Shown one piece after another: positions 7,575 to 16,376 of a DNA stretch of 64,000 nt. The notes under the pieces are model-generated. The model had not been told where the DNA came from, made no database searches, and saw only the letters and a program-made list of their open reading frames with translations. The stretch lies in contig NZ_NJGU01000005.1 of assembly GCF_002213415.1 (NCBI RefSeq), positions 62,001 to 126,000 on the forward strand, written 5' to 3'. Every line of letters starts with the position of its first letter. Position 1 is the first letter of the stretch. A program made the position numbers and the translations under genes. Source of the DNA: Herbaspirillum robiniae (lineage in GTDB: Bacteria > Pseudomonadota > Gammaproteobacteria > Burkholderiales > Burkholderiaceae_D).

Positions 7575-8546
7575 TCAGAAGTGGTAGAGGCGCGCCGGGT
7601 TGTCGACCAGGATGGCCTTGAGGCGCTCGTCCGAACCCGCCCAGGCGGCCATCAGGTCCAGCAGCCGGGCGTCGTCGGGCTTGTGCTGCTCCGTCGGGTG
7701 CGGCCAGTCGCTGCCCCACACCACCTGCGCGGGCGCGGCGTCGATGAGCGCGCGCGCCAGCGGCGCGACGTCGGCATAGGACGGGGCGCCGCTCCTGCTG
7801 GCCAGGTAGGCGCCGGAGAGCTTGACGCTGGCGCGCCGGTCCCGCATCAGGCCGGTGACGACATCGAAGACCGGATGGGACGCGCCGTCCTGCAGCGGAA
7901 TGCGCGCAAAATGGTCGAACACCACCGGCACCGGCAGGCGCGACAGCATGTCGCGATTGGCCAGCAGGTCGCCGTTGGACATGTTGATCTGCAGGTGCCA
8001 GCCCAAGTGCGCCACGCGGCGCGCCAGCGGCTCGATCATGGCGACGGTGGTGACCGAACCCAGCGCCAGGTTGAAGCGCAGGCCCTTGACGCCGGCCCGG
8101 TCCAGCCGCGCCAGTTCCTCGTCGCTCACGCCGTCGTCGACCACGGCCACGCCGCGCGCCGACGCGCCCAGCTGCGACAAGGCGTCCAGCGTGCAACGGT
8201 TGTCGGTGCCGTAGGCCGACGGCGTGACCACGACATTGCGCGCCGTGCCCAGCCGCCGGCGGATCTGCAGATACATCGCGACGGTGGCCGGCGCATGCGT
8301 GAGCCTGGCGCCCGGCGCCCAGGGGAAGCGCTCGTCGTAGATATGCATGTGGCAGTCGCAGGCGCCCTCGGGCAGCCTGGCCGAGGCGCGCTGGTCGCCT
8401 GATGAATGCGGATACGCCGCAGGCAAGGAGTCGGCCGCGAACGCCGCCGGCAGGTATGCCGCCGCGCCCAGTGCCGCCGCCGTCGCGCCGCTTCGGCGCA
8501 GGAAATCACGACGTGTGTGTAGTGCCCTCAAGATGCTGGTCTCCAT
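7575..8546 (-). CDS. Tat-exported amidohydrolase-superfamily lactonase/isomerase (LigI / galactarolactone isomerase-like)
   Basis: The 323-residue protein opens with a twin-arginine signal (TRRDFLRRSG, then a hydrophobic stretch ending AAFA), so it is probably exported folded. The mature part has the amidohydrolase-2 TIM barrel: CDCHMHIYD near residue 63 holds the HxH metal motif, LRFNLALG near 150, VFDHFARIPL near 200 and VWGSDWPHP near 272 with the catalytic Asp. The closest described relatives are 2-pyrone-4,6-dicarboxylate lactonase and D-galactarolactone isomerase, normally cytoplasmic. It is the first gene of a six-gene operon and is divergent from a LysR gene. Substrate unknown; a sugar-acid or aromatic-derived lactone fits best. 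Confidence 0.8.
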   Translation of the reverse strand: METSILRALHTRRDFLRRSGATAAALGAAAYLPAAFAADSLPAAYPHSSGDQRASARLPEGACDCHMHIYDERFPWAPGARLTHAPATVAMYLQIRRRLGTARNVVVTPSAYGTDNRCTLDALSQLGASARGVAVVDDGVSDEELARLDRAGVKGLRFNLALGSVTTVAMIEPLARRVAHLGWHLQINMSNGDLLANRDMLSRLPVPVVFDHFARIPLQDGASHPVFDVVTGLMRDRRASVKLSGAYLASRSGAPSYADVAPLARALIDAAPAQVVWGSDWPHPTEQHKPDDARLLDLMAAWAGSDERLKAILVDNPARLYHF

Positions 8547-8624
8547 GTTTTCCCGCGCCGGCAGTGGGCGGGGTTCTTGTTTGGAGGGCAGTCTACGCGG
8601 CGGTTTTTTTAATGTATATTTGCT

Positions 8625-8644
8625 TTTATTTTATATTTCATAAA
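8625..8644. promoter_or_regulatory. AT-rich dyad, candidate LysR operator
   Basis: TTTAT-N10-ATAAA lies in a markedly AT-rich 70-base stretch between the divergent amidohydrolase and LysR genes, 15 bases before the LysR start. Its position and symmetry fit an autoregulatory LysR site. It is partly expected by chance in such AT-rich sequence, so confidence is low. Confidence 0.35.
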
Positions 8645-8659
8645 TCTCAGGAATGAATC

Positions 8660-9565
8660 ATGGACTTCCGCGACCTCAAGTATTTTGAGGTCATCGCCGA
8701 GGAAGGGCACGTAGGCCGCGCCGCCGAAAGGCTCTACAAAACCCAGCCGGCGCTGACCAAATGCATCGACCGGCTGGAAGAACAGCTGGGGGCGCCGCTG
8801 TTCGAGCGGGTAGGCCGCGGCATCCGCCTGACCGCAGTCGGCACGGCGCTGCTGGCGCGCGCGCGCCGGATCAGCCTGATGATGGACGACACCGCGCGCG
8901 AGATCGGCGACTACGCCAACGGCCGCGAAGGCAACATCCGGCTCGGCTGCATCCCCACCCTGGCCGAGCACATCCTGCCGGGCATCTGCGAGGAGCTGCT
9001 GGCCGAAGCCGGCAAGGTGACCATCGACCTCAGGGTATCGATGAACGACGTGCTGCTGGAGGGACTGAAGGCCGGCGAGCTGGACATCGCGCTGGGCCCG
9101 ATGATCCAGACCGACGACCTGTTCGAGACCGAAGAAATCATGCAGGACCAGATGGTGGTCATGGCCAGCGCCAGCCACCCGATCTTCAGCCAGAAGAAGA
9201 TCAGCCTGCGCACGCTGCTCGATTACCAGTGGGTGCTGCCGGCGCATTCGGTGGCCAGCCGCCAGTGGCTGGACAATGTCTTCGACCGCCACCACCTGCC
9301 GCGGCCCGCGGTGCAGATCACGCCTACGGTGCTCAACATGATCATGCCGCTGATCGAGCGCAGCAACCTGCTGGGTTTCGCCTCCAAGCTGAACCTGAGC
9401 ACCGGGCGCGGACAGCTCAAGGAGGTCGTATTGAAGGACACCACCATGCTCAGGCGCATGGGCCTGAGCTATCGGCGCGACACTTATCTCTCGCCCGCCG
9501 CGCAACGCCTGATCGCCATCATCCGGCGCAACTACCGCGGCAAGCGCCAATCCGCAAAGGCCTGA
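8660..9565 (+). CDS. LysR-family transcriptional regulator
   Basis: The 301-residue protein has the LysR winged helix at residues 1-60 (MDFRDLKYFEVIAEEGHVGRAAERL, then TQPALTKCIDRLEEQLGAPLFERVGRG) and a substrate-binding domain from about residue 90. The ATG has an AGGA eight bases upstream. It faces the six-gene lactone/aldolase operon across a 113-base AT-rich gap, the standard arrangement for a LysR activator and its target. The inducer is probably the substrate or an intermediate of that operon. The MobA-like gene follows after only 4 bases and is likely co-transcribed. Confidence 0.92.
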   Translation: MDFRDLKYFEVIAEEGHVGRAAERLYKTQPALTKCIDRLEEQLGAPLFERVGRGIRLTAVGTALLARARRISLMMDDTAREIGDYANGREGNIRLGCIPTLAEHILPGICEELLAEAGKVTIDLRVSMNDVLLEGLKAGELDIALGPMIQTDDLFETEEIMQDQMVVMASASHPIFSQKKISLRTLLDYQWVLPAHSVASRQWLDNVFDRHHLPRPAVQITPTVLNMIMPLIERSNLLGFASKLNLSTGRGQLKEVVLKDTTMLRRMGLSYRRDTYLSPAAQRLIAIIRRNYRGKRQSAKA

Positions 9566-9569
9566 CGCG

Positions 9570-10163
9570 ATGACCGCCCCGCCCGCTCCCCGCTACACCG
9601 CCATCCTGCTGGCCGCGGGCCGCGGCTCGCGCTTCGACGCCGACGAAGGCAAGCTGGTCCAGCGCTTCAGCGGCGCCGACACGGTTGCCGTCGCCGCCGC
9701 CCGGGCCTGCCTGGCGGCGATGCCGGTGCTGGCCGTGGTGGCGGAAGAAGGCTCCCTGGCGCAGGCCCTGCGCGACTGCGGCTGCGACGTTGCGATACTG
9801 GACGCAGGCGCCGCGCGCGAGATGAGCGCGTCGTTGCGGCATGGACTGCAGCAACGCGGGCAGGATCACGGCTGGCTGGTGGCGCTGGCCGACATGCCGC
9901 TGGTGCGCCCGGCCACCATCGCGGCCGTGGTCGCGGCGCTACAGGCCGGCGCCGACATCGCCGTGCCCGCGATGGAGGGCCGGCGCGGCCATCCGGTGGG
10001 ATTCTCGCGCCGCCACCTGGATGAATTGCTGGCCCTGCGCGGCGACCGCGGCGCGCGTGCGCTGCTGCAGGCGCATCCGGTGCGCGAGGTGGAGGTGGAC
10101 GATCCCGGCATCTTCGCCGACATCGATACGCGCGAGGATCTGGAACGCCTGCGCGGGCGCTGA
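9570..10163 (+). CDS. MobA-like NTP transferase (MocA / molybdopterin cytidylyltransferase type)
   Basis: The 197-residue protein has the nucleotidyltransferase fold. LAAGRGSRFDADEGKLV near residue 13 is the nucleotide-binding loop, VALADMPLV near 105 carries the metal-binding Asp, and GRRGHPVGFSRRHLDELLALRGDRGARALL from about 135 is typical of MocA, which attaches CMP to the molybdenum cofactor. DIDTREDLE closes the protein as usual. It starts 4 bases after the LysR gene and ends before a strong terminator. No molybdoenzyme is encoded nearby, so its target enzyme is elsewhere or its role differs. The family is clear; the exact substrate is not. Confidence 0.75.
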   Translation: MTAPPAPRYTAILLAAGRGSRFDADEGKLVQRFSGADTVAVAAARACLAAMPVLAVVAEEGSLAQALRDCGCDVAILDAGAAREMSASLRHGLQQRGQDHGWLVALADMPLVRPATIAAVVAALQAGADIAVPAMEGRRGHPVGFSRRHLDELLALRGDRGARALLQAHPVREVEVDDPGIFADIDTREDLERLRGR

Positions 10164-10184
10164 CGCGGCCAGGCGCGGCGCGAA

Positions 10185-10215
10185 AAAAAACGCAGCCGCG
10201 CGGGCTGCGTTTTTT
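10185..10215. terminator. Bidirectional intrinsic terminator
   Basis: A seven-base perfect stem (CGCAGCC / GGCTGCG) with a GCGC loop is flanked by eight A on the left and seven T on the right. It can end both the rightward LysR/MobA-like unit and the leftward HxlR gene. Confidence 0.9.
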
Positions 10216-10233
10216 CATCCGGCGGCAAAGCGC

Positions 10234-10902
10234 TCAGGCACGTTTGGCCAGCTTTGCTGCCTTCCCCGTTTTTTCCGCCGGCTTGGCTTTTGCCTTGGCC
10301 GGCTTGCTTTCCTTCACCTTCAGGTCCGACACTTTTTTCGCTTTCTTCGGCGCCCCGGGCTCGACTGCCTCTTCCGTCAGGCGCGCCTCATTGGCCGCAT
10401 CATTGGCCGCCTCGCGCAGGCGCTGCATCGAGTCCAGGCGCTCGCGGGTCATCTCGTCGGCTTGCGGGCCGGCCACGATGACGTGCTCGCGGCCACTGAT
10501 CTCCTTGCCGGTGTTGCGGTCCACCAGGCCGAGATCGACCTGCTTGCCGCTGTCGCGGTCGACCAGCATGACGCTCGGGCCTTCCGGCGCGAAGTGCTTG
10601 TTGCCCCAGGCATTGAGCGCGACGATGATGGTGCGGAAATCGCGGCCGAGGTCGGTCAGCACGTATTCGAAGCGCGGCGGGCGGTCGCTGTACTGGCGGC
10701 GCTCCAGCATGCCGGCGTCGACCAGCGTGGTCAGGCGCCGCGTGAGCATGTTGGGGGCGATGTCCAGGCTCTTCTGGAACTGGTCGAAACGGGTCAGCCC
10801 CTGCAGCGCGTCGCGCAGGATCAGGATGCTCCACCATTCGCCCACGCGCTCCAGGGTGCGCGCCACCGGGCATTGCATATTGCCGAAACTCTTGCGTTCC
10901 AT
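10234..10902 (-). CDS. HxlR-family regulator with Lys/Ala-rich C-terminal tail
   Basis: The first ~105 residues form the HxlR winged helix: CPVARTLERVGEWWSILILRDAL, then RFDQFQKSLDIAPNMLTRRLTTLVDAGMLERRQY and a wing YVLTDLGRDF. At 222 residues it is about twice the usual HxlR length. Residues 105-178 form an unidentified extension, and the last 43 residues hold about 14 lysines alternating with Ala and Pro, like a histone H1 tail. A GAGGAG sits six bases before the ATG. It is divergent from a MaoC-type gene across 152 bases that contain a perfect dyad, the likely operator. HxlR proteins often sense electrophiles or redox state; the single cysteine at residue 11 is in the typical place. Confidence 0.9.
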   Translation of the reverse strand: MERKSFGNMQCPVARTLERVGEWWSILILRDALQGLTRFDQFQKSLDIAPNMLTRRLTTLVDAGMLERRQYSDRPPRFEYVLTDLGRDFRTIIVALNAWGNKHFAPEGPSVMLVDRDSGKQVDLGLVDRNTGKEISGREHVIVAGPQADEMTRERLDSMQRLREAANDAANEARLTEEAVEPGAPKKAKKVSDLKVKESKPAKAKAKPAEKTGKAAKLAKRA

Positions 10903-10981
10903 ATCCGCTCCTCGCCCGCCGCAGGCCCTTGCCGGCCGCCCCGTGGCGGCTATACTCGGCAGTGGCTGGAGCCGGGCTTTT

Positions 10982-11006
10982 CAGTTACCATCGTCCAGTT
11001 ACTATC
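10982..11006. repeat. Direct repeat in the HxlR/MaoC divergent promoter
   Basis: CAGTTACCATC and CAGTTACTATC are 14 bases apart and differ at one base. The second copy runs into the adjacent dyad. Direct half-sites next to a palindrome suggest cooperative binding by the HxlR protein. Confidence 0.55.
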
Positions 11007-11020
11007 ATTTTGCAATGATA
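11003..11020. promoter_or_regulatory. Perfect dyad, candidate HxlR operator
   Basis: TATCATT and AATGATA form a perfect inverted repeat around a four-base centre (TTGC), 35 bases before the MaoC-type start. It lies in the only AT-rich part of the divergent region. HxlR dimers bind such sites near promoters of adjacent genes. Confidence 0.55.
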
Positions 11021-11054
11021 TAGGCAGTATATACCAATCAAACGTGGAGACGCC

Positions 11055-11510
11055 GTGAAAGAGCTGATGTTCCTGGAAGATTTTGAGGTCGGTCAAGTGT
11101 TCCGCCATCCCGGCGGCGTGGTCGTGACGGCCGATGCCATCAAGCAATTCGCGGCGCAGTACGACCCGCAGCCCTTCCACCTGGATGAGGCTGCCGCGCA
11201 ACAGTCCTTCTTCCGTGGCCTGGCCGCCAGCGGCTGGCATACCGCCGGGCTGACCATGAAGATGCTGGTGGAGACGCTGTCCATCCACGGCGGCCTGATC
11301 GGCGCCGGCTTCGACGAATTCCGCTGGCCGCGCCCCACCCGTCCGGACGACACGCTGCGCCTGGAGGTCGAGGTGCTGGGCGTGAAGTTCTCGCAATCCA
11401 AGCCGCACCAGGGTTTCCTCAACCACCGCGTGACCACCTTCAACCAGCACGACGAAGCCGTGCTGATCATGACCGGCAACCTGCTGGTGCCGCGCCGCCC
11501 GCAGTCCTGA
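11055..11510 (+). CDS. MaoC-family acyl dehydratase
   Basis: The 151-residue protein is a single hot-dog domain. VTADAIKQFAAQYDPQPFHLDEAAA around residues 25-50 is the MaoC/R-hydratase motif with the catalytic Asp and His, followed by GLAASGWHTAGLTMKML. These enzymes hydrate trans-2-enoyl-CoA or related thioesters. The start is GTG, backed by GGAG five bases upstream; an ATG four codons later lacks that signal. It is alone in its unit, divergent from the HxlR gene and convergent with maiA. The physiological acyl-CoA is unknown. Confidence 0.85.
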   Translation: MKELMFLEDFEVGQVFRHPGGVVVTADAIKQFAAQYDPQPFHLDEAAAQQSFFRGLAASGWHTAGLTMKMLVETLSIHGGLIGAGFDEFRWPRPTRPDDTLRLEVEVLGVKFSQSKPHQGFLNHRVTTFNQHDEAVLIMTGNLLVPRRPQS

Positions 11511-11532
11511 CCCGGGGTCTGGCCGGCGACCG

Positions 11533-12180
11533 TCAGGCGGCGTCGGGCTGCTGCGCGGGATGCGCGGCCTGGAAGGCCGGCAAGGCGTTACAGGCGTCCT
11601 CGATGGCGCACAGCGTGGGGTACGGCGCCATGTCGACCTCGAAGCGGCGCGCATTGAAGATCTGCGGCACCAGACAGCAGTCGGCCATGGTCGGCATGTC
11701 GCCGACGCAGAAATGGCCGCGCGCGGCGTCGGCCGCCAGCTGTTTTTCCAACGCGGTGAAACCGAGCTTGATCCAGTGCTGGATCCAGGCGTTCTTCTTC
11801 TCTTCGTCCACGCCCAGCGTGTGCTTCAGGTAGCGCAGCACGCGCAGGTTGTTCAACGGGTGGATCTCGCAGGCGATCGCCAGCGACAGCTCGCGGATGC
11901 GGGCGCGCTGGACGAAATCGCCCGGCAGCAGCGAAGGCATCGGGAAGCGCTCTTCCAGGTACTCCAGCACCGCCAGCGACTGGGCCAGGTGATGGCCGTC
12001 GTGCGCCAGCACCGGCACCAGCGAATGCGGATTGAGCTCGGCGAAGGCCGGCAGGAACTGCTCGCCACCCTGGTTGAGCAGGTGCACCGGCACCGTGTCG
12101 TAGGCCTGGCCCTTGAGGTTCAGGGCGATGCGCACGCGGTAGGACGCGGAACTGCGGAAATAGCCGTAAAGGGTAGTCAT
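11533..12180 (-). CDS. maiA: Maleylacetoacetate isomerase (GST zeta class)
   Basis: The 215-residue protein has the zeta-class glutathione-transferase start LYGYFRSSASYRVRIALNLKG, whose SSxSYRVR motif binds glutathione and performs the cis-trans isomerisation, then NPHSLVPVL and a C-terminal helical domain with FCVGDMPTMADCCLVPQ near residue 165. It converts maleylacetoacetate to fumarylacetoacetate, the step between HmgA and FahA. It lies 38 bases after fahA as the last gene of the homogentisate operon. Confidence 0.93.
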   Translation of the reverse strand: MTTLYGYFRSSASYRVRIALNLKGQAYDTVPVHLLNQGGEQFLPAFAELNPHSLVPVLAHDGHHLAQSLAVLEYLEERFPMPSLLPGDFVQRARIRELSLAIACEIHPLNNLRVLRYLKHTLGVDEEKKNAWIQHWIKLGFTALEKQLAADAARGHFCVGDMPTMADCCLVPQIFNARRFEVDMAPYPTLCAIEDACNALPAFQAAHPAQQPDAA

Positions 12181-12218
12181 CCTCTTCCTTCCAGATCGAA
12201 TGGGGTCTGCGGGCCTGC

Positions 12219-13565
12219 TCAGGGCAGACTGCGCGCCGGCAGCACGGTTCCCGCCGCCTCGCCGAAGCCTATCACCGGCAGACCGTCCCGGCGCGCGGCG
12301 GCGCGCAGGATGATGGTATCGCCGTCTTCGACGAAGGTGCGCTTCTCGCCGCCGGCCAGGGTCACGGCCTGCTTGCCGCCGCCGCTCAGCTCCAGCAGCG
12401 AACCGGCCTCTTCCGGCCTCGGCCCCGATTGCGTGCCCGAGCCCAGGAAATCGCCCGGGCGCAGGTTGCAGCCATTGACGGTATGGTGCGCCACCAGCTG
12501 CGACACGCTCCAGTAAGAATCGCGGAAGTTCGACAGCGACAGCCGCTGCGGGGCCTGGCCGGCTTCGCGCATGGCGCGCGTCTGGATCAGCACTTCCAGC
12601 TGCAGGTCGATGGCGCCGGTCTCGCGCAGCGTGGGCGAATCGAGGTAGGGCAGCGGCTGCGGATCGCCTGGCGCGCGCGTCCACGCGCAGCGGTACGGCG
12701 CCAGCGCTTCCAGCGTGACGATCCAGGGCGAGATGGTGGAGGCGAAGCTCTTCGACAGGAACGGCCCCAGCGGCTGGTATTCCCAGGCCTGCACATCGCG
12801 CGCGGACCAGTCGTTCAACAGGCACAGGCCGAACACCTTGCCCTCTGCGTCGTCCATCGCCACCGGCTCGCCCAGCGCGTTGCCGGCGCCGATGAAGATG
12901 CCCACCTCCAGTTCGTAGTCCAGCCGCTTGCAGGGGCCGAAGGTGGGCGTCTCGGCGTCCGGCGCCTTGGTCTGCCCGACCGGGCGGCGGAACTGCTGGC
13001 CCGACACGCCGAGGGAGGAAGCGCGGCCGTGATAGCCGATCGGCACCCACTTGTAGTTCGGCAGCAGCGGATTGTCGGGACGGAACAGCTTGCCTATCGT
13101 GGTGGCGTGATGGATGGAGGTATAGAAGTCGGTGTAGTCGCCCACGTGCGCCGGCATCGCATGCTCGGCCGCGGCCTGCGGCACCAGGCAGGCGGCCAGC
13201 TCGCGCTGGTGCGCCGACCCCGTGCGCAGCGCATGCGACAGCGCCGCGCGCAGCGCCGACCAGGCGGCGGCGTCCAGCGCCATCAGCGCATTCAGCGTCG
13301 CTCCTTCGCAGGCCGCGTGGGCCGCCTTGCGCGCACTCTCGTCGAAGCCGGAGAAAGCGCCGGCGGCCCACGCCGCCTGCAGGTCGAGAATCTGGTCGCC
13401 GATGGCCACGCCGGCGCGGAAGCGTTCTTCGCTGCCGGCGCGGCGGAACACGCCGTAGGGCAGGTTCTGGATCGGGAACGGGCAGCCGTCGGCGTTGGCG
13501 CTCTCGACCCAGCTACGCAGTTCGGGATCGTGGGTGTCGTTCAGTTTGATGCTAGGCAGGCTCAT
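12219..13565 (-). CDS. fahA: Fumarylacetoacetase
   Basis: The 448-residue protein has the FAH N-terminal SH3-like domain (residues 1-120) and the catalytic domain. [15 protein letters not shown] near residue 140 holds a metal-binding Asp and the catalytic His, YHGRASS near 175 and [23 protein letters not shown] near 250 the metal and substrate sites. It hydrolyses fumarylacetoacetate to fumarate and acetoacetate, the last step of tyrosine/homogentisate breakdown. The ATG overlaps the hmgA stop (ATGA), so translation is coupled. Confidence 0.95.
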   Translation of the reverse strand: MSLPSIKLNDTHDPELRSWVESANADGCPFPIQNLPYGVFRRAGSEERFRAGVAIGDQILDLQAAWAAGAFSGFDESARKAAHAACEGATLNALMALDAAAWSALRAALSHALRTGSAHQRELAACLVPQAAAEHAMPAHVGDYTDFYTSIHHATTIGKLFRPDNPLLPNYKWVPIGYHGRASSLGVSGQQFRRPVGQTKAPDAETPTFGPCKRLDYELEVGIFIGAGNALGEPVAMDDAEGKVFGLCLLNDWSARDVQAWEYQPLGPFLSKSFASTISPWIVTLEALAPYRCAWTRAPGDPQPLPYLDSPTLRETGAIDLQLEVLIQTRAMREAGQAPQRLSLSNFRDSYWSVSQLVAHHTVNGCNLRPGDFLGSGTQSGPRPEEAGSLLELSGGGKQAVTLAGGEKRTFVEDGDTIILRAAARRDGLPVIGFGEAAGTVLPARSLP

Positions 13566-14899
13566 GCTCGCTCCGGGTTGAAGTTCTTCTTGATGCCCAG
13601 CCAGCAGTCCTGGTAGTCGCGCTGCAGCGTGGGCGACTCCAGCGCATGGCGCGTCGGGCGGATGATGTTGCGGGTCTCGAACATGAAGGCCATGGTGCTG
13701 TCGACCTTGTTCGGCTTGCTGGTGTCGACGCGGCTGGCCTTCTCGAAGGTGGCCGCGTCGGGCCCGTGGCCGCTCATGCAATTATGCAGGCTGCCGCCGC
13801 CGGGCACGAAACCGCCGCCTTCCTTGGCGTCATACTGGCCGGTGATCAGGCCCATGTATTCACTGGCCACGTTGCGGTGGAACCAGGGCGGGCGGAAGGT
13901 GTGTTCGGCCGCCAGCCAGCGCGGCGGGAAGATCACGAAGTCCAGCGTGTCCACGCCCGGCGTGTCGCTTTGCGCCTGCAGCACCAGGAAGATCGACGGG
14001 TCGGGATGGTCATAGCTGATCGAGCCGATGGTGTTGAAGTGGCGCAGGTCGTACTTGTAGGGCGCGTAGTTGCCGTGCCAGGCCACCACGTCCAGCGGCG
14101 AATGGCCGATCTGCGCCTGCCACAGGTGGCCGCCGAACTTGGCAAGCAGCGTGAAATCGCCTTCGCGGTCTTCGTACCAGGCGTTGGGCGTGAGGAAGTC
14201 GCGCGGGTTGGCCAGGCCGTTGGAGCCCAGCGGACCGAGGTCGGGCAGGCGCAGCAGCGCGCCGAAGTTCTCGCACACGTAGCCGCGCGCCTCGCCGTCC
14301 GGCAGGCGCACCTGGAACCGCACGCCGCGCGGGATCACCGCGATCTCCTGCGGCTCCAGCGCGATCACGCCCATTTCGGTGAACAGCTGCAGGCGGCCGG
14401 CCTGCGGCACGATCAGCAACTCGCCGTCAGCCGAATAGAAAAAGCGCCCGGTCATCGACCGGTTGGCCGCGTAGAGATGGATGGCGCAGCCGCTCTGCGC
14501 CTCCGGCGAACCGTTGCCGGCCATGGTCACCAGGCCTTCGACGAAATCGGTCGGCGCCGCCGGCATCGGCTGCGGGTCCCAGCGCAGCTGGTTGGGCGGC
14601 GTGGGCACGGCGTCGAAATGGCTCAGCAGCTTGCCGCCGTCGATCTGCTCGAACGGTTGATGCACCGCCGCCGGACGGATGCGGTAGAGCCAGGAGCGGC
14701 GGTTGTGGCCGCGCGGCGCGGTGAAGGCGGTGCCGGAAACCTGCTCGGCGTACAGGCCGTAGGCCACCTGCTGCGGCGAGTTCTGGTGCGGCGGCAAGGC
14801 GCCGGGCAGCGCCTCGGTGGCGAATTCGTTGCCGAAGCCGGACTGGTAGCCGCGGGCATCGACGTCTTGCTTCAGGTGCGGGTCTGCGATGGTGTTCAT
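13562..14899 (-). CDS. hmgA: Homogentisate 1,2-dioxygenase
   Basis: The 445-residue protein starts [19 protein letters not shown], the HGD signature, and contains [16 protein letters not shown] near residue 345 and [23 protein letters not shown] near 370, which together supply the His, Glu, His iron ligands. It opens the ring of homogentisate with O2 to give maleylacetoacetate. Start and stop both overlap the neighbouring genes by four bases, so transporter, hmgA and fahA form one coupled block. Confidence 0.96.
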   Translation of the reverse strand: MNTIADPHLKQDVDARGYQSGFGNEFATEALPGALPPHQNSPQQVAYGLYAEQVSGTAFTAPRGHNRRSWLYRIRPAAVHQPFEQIDGGKLLSHFDAVPTPPNQLRWDPQPMPAAPTDFVEGLVTMAGNGSPEAQSGCAIHLYAANRSMTGRFFYSADGELLIVPQAGRLQLFTEMGVIALEPQEIAVIPRGVRFQVRLPDGEARGYVCENFGALLRLPDLGPLGSNGLANPRDFLTPNAWYEDREGDFTLLAKFGGHLWQAQIGHSPLDVVAWHGNYAPYKYDLRHFNTIGSISYDHPDPSIFLVLQAQSDTPGVDTLDFVIFPPRWLAAEHTFRPPWFHRNVASEYMGLITGQYDAKEGGGFVPGGGSLHNCMSGHGPDAATFEKASRVDTSKPNKVDSTMAFMFETRNIIRPTRHALESPTLQRDYQDCWLGIKKNFNPERA

Positions 14900-16239
14900 G
14901 CGGTTGCTCCATGGGATGTGCGGTGCAGGCGCGCGATCGTCAGCGCCGAGATCAGGGCCGGCACGGCGGCGGCGACGAACAGCGAGGCGTTGCTCCATTG
15001 CATGGCGATCAGCTGGCCGCCGATCACCGGGCCGACCACCGAACCGATGCGGCCGATGCCCAGCGCCCAGCCGATGCCGGTCGAGCGCAGCGTGGTCGGA
15101 TAGTAGGTGCCTGCCAGCGCATTGACCGCGGGCTGGCCGCCGACGATGCAAAAACCGGCCACCACCACGGCGATGAACAGGAAGGCGGGCGTGGCCGCGA
15201 CCTTGCCGATCAGCGCGATGGCCACGCAGGCGGTCACGAAGCAGCTGCCCAGCACGCGGGTGAAGCCGAAGCGGTTGATGAACCAGCCCAGGGTCAGCGT
15301 GCCGGCCACGCCGCCCACCTGCAGCGAGGTGCCGATCAGTACCGCCATGCTGGTGGAATATCCGGCGTCATGGATCAGCGTCGGCAGCCAGTTGGAGAGG
15401 AAGTAGAGGTTGATCAGGTTCATGAAGCTGATCAGCCACAGCAGCAGCGTGATGCCGCCGCGCCCGCCGCGAAACAGCTCGGCCACCGGCATGCCCTCGG
15501 CCTTGCTTTCCTTGACCACGACGCGGGTGGCGGCGTCGATCACGATCGAGGGATCGAGCTTGCTCAGCCAGCGCGCGACCTGCTCCGATGAACGGCGGCG
15601 CAGCACCAGGAACTGGATCGACTCCGGCAGCCACGCCAGCATGGCCAGGCCCAGCGCCAGCGGCACGGCCCCGCCCACCCAGAATACCGCATGCCAGCCA
15701 TAGGCCGGGATCAGCGCGGCGCTGACGAAGCCGCCGGCGGCGGCGCCCACGGTGAAGCCGCAGGACACCAGCATCATGCGCGTCACGCGCGAGGACGACG
15801 GGCTGTATTCGCCCACCAGCGCCATTGCGTTGGGCATGATGCTGCCCAGGCCGAAACCGGTGATGAAGCGCAGCGCCAGCAGCTGGTCGATCGATGTCAC
15901 CAGCGGCGTGGCCAGCATGCAGACGGCGAAGAACAGGGTGGAGGCGATCAGCACCGGGCGGCGGCCGTAGCGGTCGCCCACCGGCGTCAGCGCCAGCGAA
16001 CCCAGCAGCATGCCGAACAGGCCCGCGCCGAACACCGGTCCCAGGGCGGCCTTGCTCACGCCCCAGTCGGCGATGATGGCCGGCGCCACGTAGCCCATGG
16101 CCTGCACGTCGAATCCGTCAATGATCAGGCACAAACCGCACAGCAGCAGCAGGCCGAACTGGAAAGCGCCGAATCCGCCCTGTTCCACCACCTGGTCGAC
16201 ATTGACCGTGGGCGCGGCCGCGCTCGCATGAATGCTCAT
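14896..16239 (-). CDS. MFS aromatic acid:H+ symporter (AAHS family)
   Basis: The 447-residue inner-membrane protein has the AAHS pattern: [26 protein letters not shown] in helix 1 with the charged DGFD motif, [19 protein letters not shown] in loop 2-3 and a central cytoplasmic loop near residues 215-250. The family includes PcaK, BenK and MhpT. As first gene of the homogentisate operon it probably imports homogentisate or a hydroxyphenyl acid. The ATG is the one after GAGGAGCAAGACGAG; longer in-frame starts would run into the promoter region. It is divergent from a LysR gene. Confidence 0.88.
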   Translation of the reverse strand: MSIHASAAAPTVNVDQVVEQGGFGAFQFGLLLLCGLCLIIDGFDVQAMGYVAPAIIADWGVSKAALGPVFGAGLFGMLLGSLALTPVGDRYGRRPVLIASTLFFAVCMLATPLVTSIDQLLALRFITGFGLGSIMPNAMALVGEYSPSSSRVTRMMLVSCGFTVGAAAGGFVSAALIPAYGWHAVFWVGGAVPLALGLAMLAWLPESIQFLVLRRRSSEQVARWLSKLDPSIVIDAATRVVVKESKAEGMPVAELFRGGRGGITLLLWLISFMNLINLYFLSNWLPTLIHDAGYSTSMAVLIGTSLQVGGVAGTLTLGWFINRFGFTRVLGSCFVTACVAIALIGKVAATPAFLFIAVVVAGFCIVGGQPAVNALAGTYYPTTLRSTGIGWALGIGRIGSVVGPVIGGQLIAMQWSNASLFVAAAVPALISALTIARLHRTSHGATA

Positions 16240-16352
16240 CTCGTCTTGCTCCTCGTCTTTATGGTTGGACCTGCCGCTTCGCCGTGCGCCGATTGGATGG
16301 CGCGGGAGCAACAATCGCGGGGATTGCCGGCAGGACATCGTTAATTGTTCTT

Positions 16353-16376
16353 ATTGCGTTGACACTCTAGTGCAAT
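16353..16376. promoter_or_regulatory. Perfect ATTGC-N14-GCAAT dyad, candidate LysR operator
   Basis: The two arms are exact inverted copies around a 14-base centre, with the T-N11-A layout typical of LysR sites. The dyad lies about midway between the divergent transporter/hmgA operon and its LysR gene. A TTGACA hexamer inside it may be the -35 of one of the two promoters. Confidence 0.55.

Noticed and set aside
5279..7621. 780-codon open frame on the plus strand
   Set aside because: Antisense to the lactonase and MFS genes, whose motifs are clear on the other strand.
11506..11537. CCTGAC ... GTCAGG inverted repeat between the MaoC-type gene and maiA
   Set aside because: The arms contain the two convergent stop codons, the loop is long and there is no T-run; not convincing as a terminator.
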